A stretch of DNA of 64,000 nucleotides from Pseudophaeobacter profundi (GTDB lineage: Bacteria > Pseudomonadota > Alphaproteobacteria > Rhodobacterales > Rhodobacteraceae): NCBI RefSeq assembly GCF_029697505.1, contig NZ_JARJEF010000004.1:186001-250000 (forward strand), in the 5' to 3' direction. The position numbers were made by a program, and so were the translations under genes. Positions 55,283 to 64,000 of the stretch are shown here, piece by piece. The notes beneath the pieces were generated by a model. The model was not told where the DNA came from and did not search any database. It saw only the letters and a program-made list of their open reading frames with translations. Within the stretch, counting starts at the first letter, position 1. The number at the start of each line of letters is the position of its first letter.

Positions 55283-56911
55283 ATGGGATGGATGGCTGAC
55301 GAAACCGGGCTGGAGAAGACCGCAGCAAACCATGTGGCGCTGACACCGCTGTCACATCTGCGTCGCGCGGCCCAGGTCTTTGCAGACCATACGGCGGTGA
55401 TTTATGGCAGCCATCGCGTCAGCTACCGGGAATATCATGCGCGGTGCACCCGGCTGGCCTCGGCGCTGGCGGCGCTGGGGGTTGCCCCCGGCGATGTGGT
55501 CGCCACGCTGATCCCAAACCTGCCCGCCCAGGCCGAAGCGCATTTTGGCGTGCCTGCCTGCGGTGGTGTGCTCAACACCATCAACACCCGGCTGGATGTG
55601 GACACTGTTGCCTATATCCTTGAACACGGTGGCGCCAAGGTGCTGCTGGTGGACAGCGAATTTCTGGAGCTGGCCACTGCGGCCCTGGCCCGGATGCAAG
55701 GCGATGCGCCCATCCTGATCGAAACCCCCGATCTTGAGGCCGGCTTTGCCGCCAGCGGCGACCACCAGACCTATGAGGACCTGCTTGCAAGCGGCGATCC
55801 CGGTTTTGACTGGATCATGCCGCAGGATGAATGGGAAAGCCTGGCGCTGAACTATACCTCTGGCACCACCGGCCGCCCCAAGGGCGTGGTGTACCACCAT
55901 CGCGGCGCCTACCTTATGACCATGGGCACGGTGGTGTCCTGGCGCATGGTGCTAAAGCCGGTTTACCTGACGATTGTGCCGCTGTTTCATTGCAATGGCT
56001 GGAACCACACCTGGATGATGCCTATGCTGGGGGGCACAGTGGTCTGCTGCCGCAATATCACCCCAGAGGCCATCTACGATGCCATCGCGGACCACGGGGT
56101 CACCCATTTTGGCGGCGCGCCGATTGTGCTCAACCTGTTGGTCAACGCCAAGGAAGAACAGCGCCGCGCCTTTGATCATCAGGTAGAAGTCTTTACCGCC
56201 GGCGCCCCCCCTGCCCCTGCAACCCTGCAAAAAATTGAAACCCTCGGCTTTCACATCACCCAGGTCTATGGCCTGACGGAAACCTATGGCCATGTCACCG
56301 AATGTCTCTGGCAGGGCGGTGACTGGGATAATCTGGATCAGGCCGGACGTGCCGCCATCAAGGCCCGTCAGGGCATCGCCTTTCCGATGATGGAAGACAT
56401 CACCGTGGTAGACGAAAACATGCAGCAGATCCCGCGAAATGCCAGCGATCAGGGCGAAATCGTCATGCGCGGAAATTCGGTAATGAAGGGCTATCTGAAA
56501 AACCCCGAAGCCACCGCCGAGGCCTTCGCCGGGGGGTATTTCCACTCTGGTGATATCGCGATTCAACACCCCGACGGCTATATCCAGATTGCGGACCGCG
56601 CCAAGGACATCATCATTTCAGGCGGAGAAAATATCTCTTCCGTTGAGGTCGAAGGCGTGCTGATGGGCCACCCGGCGGTGAACCTTGCAGCAGTGGTGGC
56701 AAAGCCCGACGACAAATGGGGCGAAGTGCCCTGCGCCTTTGTCGAGTTGAAAGAGGGCCACGAGGTGAGCGAGGCCGAGATCATCGCCTTTTCCCGTGAA
56801 ACCCTGGCCGGGTTCAAGGCCCCCAAACGGGTGGTCTTTCAGGAACTGCCCAAGACCTCGACTGGCAAAATCCAAAAGTTTGAACTGCGCGGGATCGCAA
56901 AATCCCTCTAG
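55283..56911 (+). CDS. Acyl-CoA ligase, DmdB-like
   Basis: A 542-residue AMP-forming ligase. Motifs are NYTSGTTGRPKGVVYHHRGA (P-loop), ITQVYGLTETYGHVTEC, GYFHSGDIAIQHPDGYIQIADRAKDIIISGGENISS, and the C-terminal catalytic Lys in PKTSTGKIQKFELR. Length and motifs match the DmdB/fatty-acid ligase group, which activates methylmercaptopropionate or medium-chain acids. AGGAGG precedes the ATG at 55283. Confidence 0.92.
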   Translation: MGWMADETGLEKTAANHVALTPLSHLRRAAQVFADHTAVIYGSHRVSYREYHARCTRLASALAALGVAPGDVVATLIPNLPAQAEAHFGVPACGGVLNTINTRLDVDTVAYILEHGGAKVLLVDSEFLELATAALARMQGDAPILIETPDLEAGFAASGDHQTYEDLLASGDPGFDWIMPQDEWESLALNYTSGTTGRPKGVVYHHRGAYLMTMGTVVSWRMVLKPVYLTIVPLFHCNGWNHTWMMPMLGGTVVCCRNITPEAIYDAIADHGVTHFGGAPIVLNLLVNAKEEQRRAFDHQVEVFTAGAPPAPATLQKIETLGFHITQVYGLTETYGHVTECLWQGGDWDNLDQAGRAAIKARQGIAFPMMEDITVVDENMQQIPRNASDQGEIVMRGNSVMKGYLKNPEATAEAFAGGYFHSGDIAIQHPDGYIQIADRAKDIIISGGENISSVEVEGVLMGHPAVNLAAVVAKPDDKWGEVPCAFVELKEGHEVSEAEIIAFSRETLAGFKAPKRVVFQELPKTSTGKIQKFELRGIAKSL

Positions 56912-57062
56912 CCAATGCCCCGCTGCTGCGGCGGGGGCCTCAGCTGGTGCATCAGTTTCGACCGATCATATGGCTTGGCGCTTGTCGCCACGCCACCACC
57001 CCATGACCCTGATGGAAGCGCGGCAGCTCTAAGCACGAGCGGGGCATTTCGGAGAGTACCTC

Positions 57063-57104
57063 CCCCCGAACAGGGCGCACTGAATACCGCGGCCTGTTCG
57101 GGGG
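57063..57104. terminator. Inverted repeat between convergent genes
   Basis: A perfect 12-bp stem CCCCCGAACAGG (57063-57074) / CCTGTTCGGGGG (57093-57104) with an 18-nt loop lies between the acyl-CoA ligase and the convergent nitronate monooxygenase. It could act as a bidirectional terminator; T-tracts are weak. Confidence 0.6.
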
Positions 57105-57114
57105 CAGGTCAATT

Positions 57115-58179
57115 TCAGCCTGCCTGTATTTCCGAGATCAAATCATGCATCAGCTGGGTCGCTGACATGGCCCGCGACAAGGGCGCCCCCTGACCAGCCC
57201 AATGGGCACCATATCCAGCATCGCCATGATGCGACGCAGCCGCGTTCAGGGCTTTCCCGGCGTCGTAGGTCACCGGGTAGTCGGGCACCGACGCATCAGG
57301 GATATGCTTGCCCCATTTGGTAAATCGATTGGCCAGACACCGGGCCGGGCGACCCGAAATCACCCGCGTCATGCAGGTGTGCTGCGCGCTTTCCCCGGCC
57401 AGCGCCTCTCGATGGGCTATCGGTGCAGCACTTTCGTCAGTCGCAATGAACGCGGTGCCAAGCTGTGCTGCCACGGCGCCAAGATTCAAGGCAGCACGTA
57501 TACCGACACCATCCATGATACCTCCGGCAGCAATGACCGGAATGTCGAGTTCTTGCGCCAGAATGCGGGTTAGAGCGAAGGTGCCAAGTTGATCATCCTC
57601 GGCGCTTTCATCGAAACAGCCGCGATGCCCTCCGGCCTCCCAGCCCTGTGCAACAACGGCATCCATTCCGATGGCTGCGGCCTGACGGGCCTCGTGCAGG
57701 TTGGTGGCGGTGGCCAGCATCAGGATATTACGGCCCTTGAAAGTCTTGATTTGGGACGGCGTCGGCAGGCCGAAGTGAAAACTGACAACTGCTGGACGTT
57801 CCTCTAGCAACATGTCGAACATCGCACCGCCATCCAGGAATGACCTGTAGACCTCTGCCAGTTCCTTCGGAGGGGATGCTGCAAACCGCTCGAACTCAGG
57901 CTTTACAAGGTTCAGCCAGGCTGTTTCTTTTTCGGCGTTGCGGGTCGCCGGGCGGTGGCAAAAAACATTGGCATTGAAGGGCCGATTGGTGAGCATTCGT
58001 GTCTGGCGGATCAGATCGCGGGCTTTTTCGACTGTCGATGCGCCAATCCCCAAAGAGCCCAGCCCGCCGGCAGTGGACACTGCCGCAGCCATCTGGGGTG
58101 TGGCAACACCCGCCATCGGGGCCTGAATGATCGGGGCGGTCAGGCCGAGTTGGGCGAAGACAGTCAAGTCACGGGACAT
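57115..58179 (-). CDS. Nitronate monooxygenase (2-nitropropane dioxygenase family)
   Basis: A 354-residue FMN TIM-barrel protein. Blocks are APIIQAPMAGVATPQMAAAVSTAGGLGSLG, VVSFHFGLP, VVAQGWEAGGHRG (catalytic His region) and PVIAAGGIMDGVGIRAAL. It oxidises nitronates such as propionate-3-nitronate to protect the cell. A LysR gene follows upstream in the same orientation, 198 bp away, and is its likely regulator. Confidence 0.92.
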   Translation of the reverse strand: MSRDLTVFAQLGLTAPIIQAPMAGVATPQMAAAVSTAGGLGSLGIGASTVEKARDLIRQTRMLTNRPFNANVFCHRPATRNAEKETAWLNLVKPEFERFAASPPKELAEVYRSFLDGGAMFDMLLEERPAVVSFHFGLPTPSQIKTFKGRNILMLATATNLHEARQAAAIGMDAVVAQGWEAGGHRGCFDESAEDDQLGTFALTRILAQELDIPVIAAGGIMDGVGIRAALNLGAVAAQLGTAFIATDESAAPIAHREALAGESAQHTCMTRVISGRPARCLANRFTKWGKHIPDASVPDYPVTYDAGKALNAAASHHGDAGYGAHWAGQGAPLSRAMSATQLMHDLISEIQAG

Positions 58180-58377
58180 GGGGCTTCCTTATGCGCGGGC
58201 TGGGGGCACAATGGTTCTACGGTCACAGGGCAAAAATACAGGCCGGTGTCTTTGAACTTCAGAGTGCTCTCTTCCATGATTGAGATGATCATACAACGCT
58301 CCATCAATCTATAGTAGCGTGAAAAAATGATACATAGGATCACAATTTCAGAAGGATAAGCATCACGAAGAACCGCT

Positions 58378-59244
58378 CTAACTTGCAAACAGTGTCTTGC
58401 GTGCGGTCTGTAAAAACACCTCCACCGCGCCATTGCGGACAGATTTGGGATTCAGCATGGCATAGGTATCGATGAAACGCGCAGGATCGTCCAATGTGTG
58501 AATGCGCAGCAGGTTGCAAACCTGGCTGCCGGCGACGACAGAACGTGGCAGGCAACTGATGCCAACACCGGATGCAACACATCCCAAGATGCCTTCAAGC
58601 GTCCCCAGTTCGAAGACTTCGTTAGGTGCCAGGCCGGACATGCGCATCCAGCGCCGAGTGTAGTCGCGGTACGAACATCCCAGCTTGAATACGATCACCG
58701 GAAGAGAGCGCAGATCTTTCAGGGTTTCGAACTCAAGCGCAGAAATCATCACCATTTCTTCGGCAAACAGCGCGTGCCCCTGAAGATCGACATGCTTAAA
58801 CTTGCCACCAATCAATGCCATATCAATCTGGTCAAGAAGAAGTTTTTCGATCAATTCATCAGTGGGCCCTGATTTGATCTGCAACCGAAGGTTTGGATTT
58901 TCACTGCGAAATGACGACAGGATCCCGGGCAAGCGTACTGCGAGTGTGCTTTCCATGCTACCGATCCTTAGCAAGCTGACCGAGCTTTCGAAGGCCTCGA
59001 CCGAAGCGCGAGCGCGTTCTTCTGCCCGAATGACGTCTTGCGCGTAGGGCAAGAATGCCACGCCTGCCGCTGTCAACGCCATTCCCGCCCGGCTCCGGTT
59101 GAACAGGCTGACACCCAACTCCGCTTCCAATGCCTTGATCCGGGTCGTCACATTGGACTGGACGCAGTTCAATTTCTTGGACGCACCGCCAATGGTTCCG
59201 ATCTCGGCAACAGTGGCAAAGGTGTGCAGTGTTTTGAGTTCCAT
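58378..59244 (-). CDS. LysR-family transcriptional regulator
   Basis: A 288-residue regulator with the N-terminal LysR helix-turn-helix (TFATVAEIGTIGGASKKLNCVQSNVTTRIKALEAELG) and a C-terminal periplasmic-binding-like effector domain starting near residue 90. Gene order suggests control of the nitronate monooxygenase. The effector is unknown. Confidence 0.92.
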   Translation of the reverse strand: MELKTLHTFATVAEIGTIGGASKKLNCVQSNVTTRIKALEAELGVSLFNRSRAGMALTAAGVAFLPYAQDVIRAEERARASVEAFESSVSLLRIGSMESTLAVRLPGILSSFRSENPNLRLQIKSGPTDELIEKLLLDQIDMALIGGKFKHVDLQGHALFAEEMVMISALEFETLKDLRSLPVIVFKLGCSYRDYTRRWMRMSGLAPNEVFELGTLEGILGCVASGVGISCLPRSVVAGSQVCNLLRIHTLDDPARFIDTYAMLNPKSVRNGAVEVFLQTARKTLFAS

Positions 59245-59505
59245 TAAGTTCTCATTTTCAAAATGTATCGCTTCACTTTGTTCTGCATAAGGGATGGATC
59301 GCCACCTGTCTAATATATGGGCCGTTTACTCTAGGGGACATTACCGGGATGAAGCGGCAAGCACACAGGGGAGACGTTGAAAAGGTCAGCCAGCCGCCGA
59401 CAAATCCGGCAGGGCGCAATCCGGCGACGGCAGAGCGCCCAATTTAACTGGCTTGTGCTTTAACTGGCTTCTGCCGCGCAGCCAAAGACTGTGTTGGCGA
59501 TTTCA

Positions 59506-60381
59506 CTATTGTTCAATATCCCCAAGTTTGTCTGGGTTTCTCATGATATATAGCCACGCAATTTTTCCGTCCTGATCGGGCGCCAGAGTGGTAACGGAAT
59601 CCAGCTGCCCGAATTGGTAGCGCAAGAAGGCGGGTTTGGTGTTCACGTATGCTATCCGGGTCGTCCAGCCCGTTTCATCGCGCGCTTTTTCATACAAAGC
59701 GCGGAACACCTGCAAGATCTCGTTGCCACCGACCAATGGGCGCCGTGCGGCGCGTCTTTTCGCCCCCCCGTCAGAAAGCGCCACGGAATTGGGTGTCAGC
59801 AATGACAGCGCCGCATCAAAGTCTTCGGCCATGATCGCCATGAAGAAACGTTGGCTCAAATCTGCGACCTCTTCCGGAGTGGCATCAAAACGGGGGCCAG
59901 AGTCCTGCAACTTCTTTTGCGAACGGCTGACAAGTTGGCGACAGGCGGCTTCCGTTGCATCAAGCGTGGCTGCAATGTCCGAATAGCTGGCGTCAAATGC
60001 CTCTCGTAGAATGAATGCCGCACGCTCCCGTTCGGTGAGCCGTTCCATGGCCCAAAGCAATGCCAGCTCGCACTCCTGGGCAAGTTCAAACTGATGCACG
60101 GGCTCTTGGGTTTCACATTGAATAAGGGGTTCAGGAAGCCAGGGGCCTACATAGACTTCCCGTTGCCGATGCGCGGTTCGCAACGTATCGATGGCGACAT
60201 TCGTGGCGACCCGGCGCAACCAAGCCGCCGGATTGTCAATTTGGGTCATGTCGGCTGCTGACCATTTCAGCCATGTGTCTTGTACAGCATCCTCGGCACC
60301 CGCACGTTCACCCAGCATGCGATAGCATAGTGAGATCAGTTTTGGGCGCTCTGCTTCAAATATGTTCGCGACGATGTTCAT
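59506..60381 (-). CDS. ECF sigma factor, ECF41 group with SnoaL-like C-terminus
   Basis: A 291-residue sigma factor. Region 2 contains LCYRMLGERAGAEDAVQDTWLKW and AAWLRRVATNVAIDTLR; a linker has YVGPWLPEPL, a mark of ECF41; region 4 contains RAAFILREAFDASYSDIAATLDATEAACRQLVSRS. Residues from about 170 form the SnoaL-like domain that controls these sigmas in place of an anti-sigma factor. The start overlaps the CMD-like gene upstream by 4 bp. ECF41 genes are typically linked to carboxymuconolactone decarboxylase-like, oxidoreductase or epimerase genes, as here. Confidence 0.93.
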   Translation of the reverse strand: MNIVANIFEAERPKLISLCYRMLGERAGAEDAVQDTWLKWSAADMTQIDNPAAWLRRVATNVAIDTLRTAHRQREVYVGPWLPEPLIQCETQEPVHQFELAQECELALLWAMERLTERERAAFILREAFDASYSDIAATLDATEAACRQLVSRSQKKLQDSGPRFDATPEEVADLSQRFFMAIMAEDFDAALSLLTPNSVALSDGGAKRRAARRPLVGGNEILQVFRALYEKARDETGWTTRIAYVNTKPAFLRYQFGQLDSVTTLAPDQDGKIAWLYIMRNPDKLGDIEQ

Positions 60382-60920
60382 GATTGATGCAATGCCGTTA
60401 TTGCCCTGTCCTCGATAATCACGCGGCTACAGGTCTGACCAAAACCAAGGCCACGTTTCAACACCGGGTATATTCGCCCGCTTGATGCCGCAAAAGACGC
60501 CGCAGTGACCGCCGCCGCACCAAAGCGCGCTTCGATTTCCTTTCGCAGTTCCTCCAGTTCGCGGGCGTCCGCAATGGCCGCCTGTGAAAACCGGAAACCA
60601 AGGCCGACATCACCCGCAGCCTTGGCATTGCCTTGCAGGCAAAGCGCGATTTCCTCTGCCGGAACCGCTGCCTCAAGCGCCATGTCGACGATCAGCTGCA
60701 CACAAGGCCCGCAGTCTCCGTCCAGCGTCGATGCAATCATTGCGCCTGCCCAGACGTTTTGGGCCTCTTTTGGGCCACGATATTGGCTGTAAAACGGTAG
60801 CATAGACAGCCGCACCCCCGCCGATGCCGAAGTATCAACGATATGGCTCATGTAGCTCGTATCGTATTTATATCGCGAGGCGAACCGCTGAATACCAGAT
60901 TTTAGAAGCGCACGGATCAT
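60378..60920 (-). CDS. Carboxymuconolactone decarboxylase/AhpD-like protein
   Basis: A 180-residue helical protein with the redox motif CGPC in TLDGDCGPCVQLIVDMALEAAVP, the AhpD/CMD fold signature. The ATG at 60920 has a strong AGGGG site; an upstream in-frame extension is rejected. It overlaps the downstream ECF41 gene and the upstream membrane gene by 4 bp each. It is the COE-type partner expected beside an ECF41 sigma and may handle peroxide or reactive electrophiles. Confidence 0.85.
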   Translation of the reverse strand: MIRALLKSGIQRFASRYKYDTSYMSHIVDTSASAGVRLSMLPFYSQYRGPKEAQNVWAGAMIASTLDGDCGPCVQLIVDMALEAAVPAEEIALCLQGNAKAAGDVGLGFRFSQAAIADARELEELRKEIEARFGAAAVTAASFAASSGRIYPVLKRGLGFGQTCSRVIIEDRAITALHQS

Positions 60921-61303
60921 ATTTTCACCCCTTCTGACATCAGGTTGACTGCGGAAATGAACCCTGCAAAAGCCGGTATCTGGATGCCTATCAGATTGGT
61001 GAGGGCAACCAAGTCCGTCGGCGTACCGCGATGAAACCATATCCAAATATGAAACAGCGCATGCAGGACAAGCCAGGACGCACCGCAGATTCCGGCCGAT
61101 TTGTCATGTTTGGCACCAGCCCATATCAAAGCCACCCCGCTTGCCAGATAGGCAAGGCCGACATCCTTCGCAAAATGAAAGTTCATTGGTCCCGTCTGTG
61201 CGACCCCCGGTATCGTTTGATACCAGTGCTGCGTGGCACCCCAGATATAGGCCGCCGTTAGAACTGAAAGCCCACCGTCCCCGATCAAAATCAAATGTCG
61301 CAT
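60917..61303 (-). CDS. Small four-helix membrane protein of the ECF41 operon
   Basis: A 128-residue protein with four predicted membrane segments (about 5-25, 45-65, 74-90, 100-122) and His-rich loops (HALFHIWIWFHRG). I do not recognise the family. It is first in the operon that ends with the sigma gene, has GGAG 7 bp before the ATG, and lies directly downstream of the ECF41-type promoter at 61335-61361. Confidence 0.8.
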   Translation of the reverse strand: MRHLILIGDGGLSVLTAAYIWGATQHWYQTIPGVAQTGPMNFHFAKDVGLAYLASGVALIWAGAKHDKSAGICGASWLVLHALFHIWIWFHRGTPTDLVALTNLIGIQIPAFAGFISAVNLMSEGVKI

Positions 61304-61676
61304 CTTATCTCCAATCTTGAGGTTTCAGAGATAAGACGATCCAAAGATCGAGTTTGTGACGCGCTTCCGAAAAAAACCTGGCGCAAGGGCAGCGAACTCT
61401 TGCTTCGGCCCGGTCGCCCCTTTTATCGATGGTGTGGCAAAGGCTAGGTCGGGGGCAAGGAGGCGTGCCGTTTGGGGCAAGATGGTATGGCGCGGCCTGT
61501 TGATAGGATGCAGCCCGCCTGCTGCGTCGCATCAAGACACGCGCCGTTTCACGATCTGCCCGCGCAGCCCCTGAAAAATCTCTGTACTGACGGTATTTGG
61601 CAGCGAAGCCATTTGCCGCACCATCATTGGCCATGCTAGGCTTGTTCAACGAAAACAGGCAAGACAGGCAGGCTGA
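61304..61676. other. Gene-free divergent region
   Basis: About 370 bp between the ECF41 operon and the divergent membrane protein gene. Apart from the sigma promoter on its left side I see no gene, RNA or repeat in it. Confidence 0.6.
61335..61361 (-). promoter_or_regulatory. Predicted ECF41 promoter of the sigma operon
   Basis: On the minus strand CGTCACA (61355-61361) is followed, after exactly 16 bases, by CGTC (61335-61338). The ECF41 consensus as I recall it is TGTCACA-N16-CGTC, so only one base differs. The -10 box lies 32 bp before the ATG of the first operon gene, which implies autoregulation. Confidence 0.75.
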
Positions 61677-62687
61677 ATGACCGTTCTCAGGGAATTCGAA
61701 CGACTTGAGGCTGCAGGCCTTTGGCGTGCAGGCCCCGATGCGCAGCGTCGAGACGTCATAATCTCGGTTGGCGATGCCACGCTTACCATAACCGATATGC
61801 AGGATCGCCCGCTGGCCCATTGGTCGCTGGCGGCCGTCGAGCGTGCAAATCCCGGCGCCTTTCCGGCGCTGTTTCACCCCGATGGCGACCCGGGTGAGCA
61901 GCTGGAAATCCCGCAGGATGAGGTCACCATGCTGGAGGCCATCGAAAAGGTGCGCCATGCCATTGAACGCGCCCGCCCCCACCCCGGCCGCCTGCGGGTG
62001 GTCAGCGTGCTGGGCAGCCTTGCTGTGGTTGCGCTTCTGGTGCTTTTCGGCCTGCCCGGACTGATGCAGCGCCATGCGGTGAAAGTGGTCCCGGAGATCA
62101 AGGCCAAGGCGATCGGTCAGGCGCTTTTGGGCCGGATTGAGCGGGTTTCAGGCCAGGCCTGTGCCACGCCTGAGGCAACCCCTATCCTGACCAAACTGGC
62201 GCTACGCACCGGGCTGCGCCAGTTGGTCATCATGCGATCCGGCGTCGCCAGCAGCCTGCATTTGCCGGGGGGCATTGTGCTGCTCAACCGCAGCTTTGTC
62301 GAAGATTATGAGGACCCTGCTGTGGCGGCCGGTGCAATCCTGGCCGAACGCACCCGCGCCGATCTGCATGACCCGCTGGCAGAGCTGCTGGACGCCGGGG
62401 GCTTTTTTGCCTCGTTCCGCCTGCTCACCACCGGAGAGCTGACACGCGCCAACCTCGATAGTTATTCGGAAACCGTGTTGGCAGCGCCGCGCCCGCCCCT
62501 GCCAGATGATATGCTGCTGGCCGAATTCGCCCGTGCGGCCATCCCGTCCACGCCCTATGCCTACGCGCTGGACATCACTGGCGAAACCACCCTGGGCCTA
62601 ATTGAGGCCGACCCCATGGCCGGCCGCGTACTGGAGCCAGTCCTGAATGACCGCGACTGGGTGCAGCTGCAAAACATCTGCGGCTAG
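61677..62687 (+). CDS. Membrane protein resembling an inactive M48 peptidase
   Basis: A 336-residue protein with a soluble N-terminal domain of about 105 residues, one membrane segment (about 108-128) and a C-terminal domain. The segment LHLPGGIVLLNRSFVEDYEDPAVAAGAILAERTRADLHDPL follows the M48 (HtpX/Ste24-like) pattern up to the helix that normally carries HEXXH, but AERTR stands in its place, so no zinc site is expected. Function unknown. Confidence 0.75.
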   Translation: MTVLREFERLEAAGLWRAGPDAQRRDVIISVGDATLTITDMQDRPLAHWSLAAVERANPGAFPALFHPDGDPGEQLEIPQDEVTMLEAIEKVRHAIERARPHPGRLRVVSVLGSLAVVALLVLFGLPGLMQRHAVKVVPEIKAKAIGQALLGRIERVSGQACATPEATPILTKLALRTGLRQLVIMRSGVASSLHLPGGIVLLNRSFVEDYEDPAVAAGAILAERTRADLHDPLAELLDAGGFFASFRLLTTGELTRANLDSYSETVLAAPRPPLPDDMLLAEFARAAIPSTPYAYALDITGETTLGLIEADPMAGRVLEPVLNDRDWVQLQNICG

Positions 62688-62927
62688 GTCCAAGTCATGG
62701 GTCTGGGTCTGGGTCTGGCGACAGTGGCCAATAGGTTAATATAAGCCCTCCCCCTCTCTGGTTTTTAAAAGACCTGTTGCAACGGAGATGTGCCGCCACG
62801 CCCCCCCCCAATTGGCCCGCAGATTGGTGCACTACACCGAACTAGGCCGTGATGAGCGGGGGGCAAAGGGTGCGACCGCGCCAGGCCGCTATAGCGCGCG
62901 CGGCCGAAAAACTGCAGGTGTCACACT
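62688..62927. other. Intergenic region between convergent genes
   Basis: 240 bp without a gene. It contains a short GGGTCT triplication near 62699-62716 and no obvious terminator. Confidence 0.5.
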
Positions 62928-64000
62928 CTAACGGCTGAGACGGGCGCCGCGATAGCCCGCAGCGCGCACCCGGTTCAGCGCCTGTTCAGCGCGGGTGCTG
63001 TCATGAAAGGGACCAGCCAGAACCACCTTGTAGGGCACACCTTTGCGCGACAACGCGCCCAGACGTACTGGCAGCCCGGTTGCGGCTAAAACCTGCGCCG
63101 CCCGCCGGGCCTCTGCCGCATCGGCAAAGGTTGCAGCGCGCACATATCGTGCAGGCGCTGCGGCAGCAGCTGCGCCTGGCGCAGAGCGGCTCGACAAACG
63201 CAGGGCCAGACCATGCCGGTCCTCGCCCTCAAAACGATCATGTCGCCTGTTGTCAATCTTCACCACCGGACGATCAAGTGGCAGCGTCCGCAGGCTACGA
63301 GGCGGGCCGGCATCCCAAACCGCAGCCATCTGCGCATCGCCGCGTGGGGTGCGCACACCACGCATCGGATTCATGCGATCATCCCTGCGCTCAACCGCGA
63401 CATAGCCCTCAGGCACCTGGGTCCGCCCGGTCAGGATGGCGGGGCGCAAATCCCGTTCGGCGCGCCGCAGGTTCAAGCGATCATCATCCCAGGCGGCGGT
63501 ATATCCGGGCGGCGGGGTCATCCCCAAACTATGGCGCCGCTGCTCATAGACATGCACCGGCAGAACCCGTGTATTCGGCGACAGAACCAGCGAGGACTGC
63601 GGACCAATGCCGCTGCCAGACCCATATGTCACCGGCGACTGCGCCTGTGGGCCACAGCGGGTACCGGCCTGACCGGAATATTGCCGACTGATCGCAGAAG
63701 CCCCTGCGCATCCAGTCTGAACGCCGGATTGTCCACTGGCTTGCACATTGGCCGCCCCTGTGCCTGCGGCGGAACTGGCCTGCGCGGCGGGCCGGGTGCG
63801 CGCCGTAGTGGGCGCAGACGGTACAGGGGTGGTGGCGGTCCGCGGCGCGGTGGTCACCCGTGCGGTGGTTGTCTGTGGCGTGCGCCGTGGCTTGGCCGTG
63901 GTCACGACTGCGGGTGGCGTCGCGGCAGCGGTACGCGGCTTTGGCGCCGGTTTGGCCACCGGGGTTGCAGCGGCAGCGGTCTGGGGCGCGGGCTTGGCCG
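62928..64000 (-). CDS. SPOR-domain protein with Pro/Ala/Thr-rich region, 5' end outside window
   Basis: The frame is open to the window edge, so the N-terminus is missing. The visible 357 residues begin with a low-complexity Ala/Pro/Thr/Lys-rich stretch, typical of a periplasm-spanning linker. The C-terminal 75 residues match a SPOR domain (VRAATFADAAEARRAAQVLAATGLPVRLG; YKVVLAGPFHDSTRAEQALNRVRAAGYRGA), which binds denuded septal peptidoglycan. It may be an outer-wall or division-associated protein; no catalytic domain is visible. Confidence 0.85.
   Translation of the reverse strand, partial: AKPAPQTAAAATPVAKPAPKPRTAAATPPAVVTTAKPRRTPQTTTARVTTAPRTATTPVPSAPTTARTRPAAQASSAAGTGAANVQASGQSGVQTGCAGASAISRQYSGQAGTRCGPQAQSPVTYGSGSGIGPQSSLVLSPNTRVLPVHVYEQRRHSLGMTPPPGYTAAWDDDRLNLRRAERDLRPAILTGRTQVPEGYVAVERRDDRMNPMRGVRTPRGDAQMAAVWDAGPPRSLRTLPLDRPVVKIDNRRHDRFEGEDRHGLALRLSSRSAPGAAAAAAPARYVRAATFADAAEARRAAQVLAATGLPVRLGALSRKGVPYKVVLAGPFHDSTRAEQALNRVRAAGYRGARLSR

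Noticed and set aside
58164-58300. A 46-codon frame overlapping the start of the nitronate monooxygenase gene
   Set aside because: No ribosome-binding site before its ATGs and no recognisable sequence; it may be a leader ORF but support is too weak.

Overview
The window is about 60% GC, dense in overlapping operons, and looks like a chromosomal segment of a marine alphaproteobacterium of the Roseobacter group (Rhodobacteraceae). The evidence is a complete Sox thiosulfate-oxidation cluster, an Mrp/Pha antiporter with fused A and B subunits, ATGA-type coupled genes, DMSP-catabolism-like acyl-CoA genes, and an intergenic palindrome that I recall from roseobacters. The genus cannot be fixed by reading alone. 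I found no rRNA, tRNA, CRISPR array, insertion sequence or prophage.

Layout. Positions 1-862 hold a methyltransferase cut by the window edge. Positions 1072-11292 hold the sox locus: soxV, W, X, Y, Z, A, B, C and D on the minus strand, divergent from soxS-soxR-soxT on the plus strand. SoxXA, SoxYZ, SoxB and SoxCD form the periplasmic thiosulfate-oxidising system. SoxV, W and S supply reductant, SoxR is a two-cysteine ArsR-type repressor, and SoxT is a YeeE-type sulfur transporter. Four AT-rich ATTC-N8-GAAT sites (one imperfect) lie in front of soxV/soxS, soxX, soxB and soxC, so the cluster is probably read as several SoxR-controlled units. Positions 11344-16417 encode a PhoX-like Tat-exported phosphatase and a coupled pair of a ThDP enzyme and a class III CoA-transferase. 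Positions 16716-25032 hold a TTC38-like repeat protein, the opgC-opgG-opgH set for osmoregulated periplasmic glucans, and a hybrid histidine kinase. Positions 25041-26494 hold an exported esterase and an exported rhodanese.

Positions 26891-32891 are the Mrp Na+/H+ antiporter operon. Positions 33013-36271 hold a flavoprotein-SelD fusion convergent with mnmH, the pair that makes 2-selenouridine in tRNA. Next come a 5'-nucleotidase, a DUF952 protein, pyrD-arsC, a MATE pump and two hotdog thioesterases. Positions 42459-51841 form a fatty-acyl-CoA degradation region: two paralogous MerR regulators, two acyl-CoA dehydrogenases, a small ribbon-helix-helix-like protein, a GST, a thiolase, a cupin and a FadJ-type fusion. 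Positions 51952-58179 hold a fasciclin protein, a Hint-domain protein lacking the catalytic Cys, a sulfotransferase, a DMT transporter, a DmdB-like acyl-CoA ligase and a nitronate monooxygenase. Positions 58378-61303 hold a LysR regulator and an apparently autoregulated ECF41 sigma-factor operon with a good match to the ECF41 promoter. The window ends with a membrane protein resembling a dead M48 peptidase and a SPOR-domain protein cut by the edge.

Most interesting points: the predicted SoxR operator set, the ECF41 operon with its promoter, the five-fold TGTCAC array in front of the ThDP/CoA-transferase pair, the palindromes between the two MerR genes, and the small ribbon-helix-helix-like gene inside the beta-oxidation cluster.
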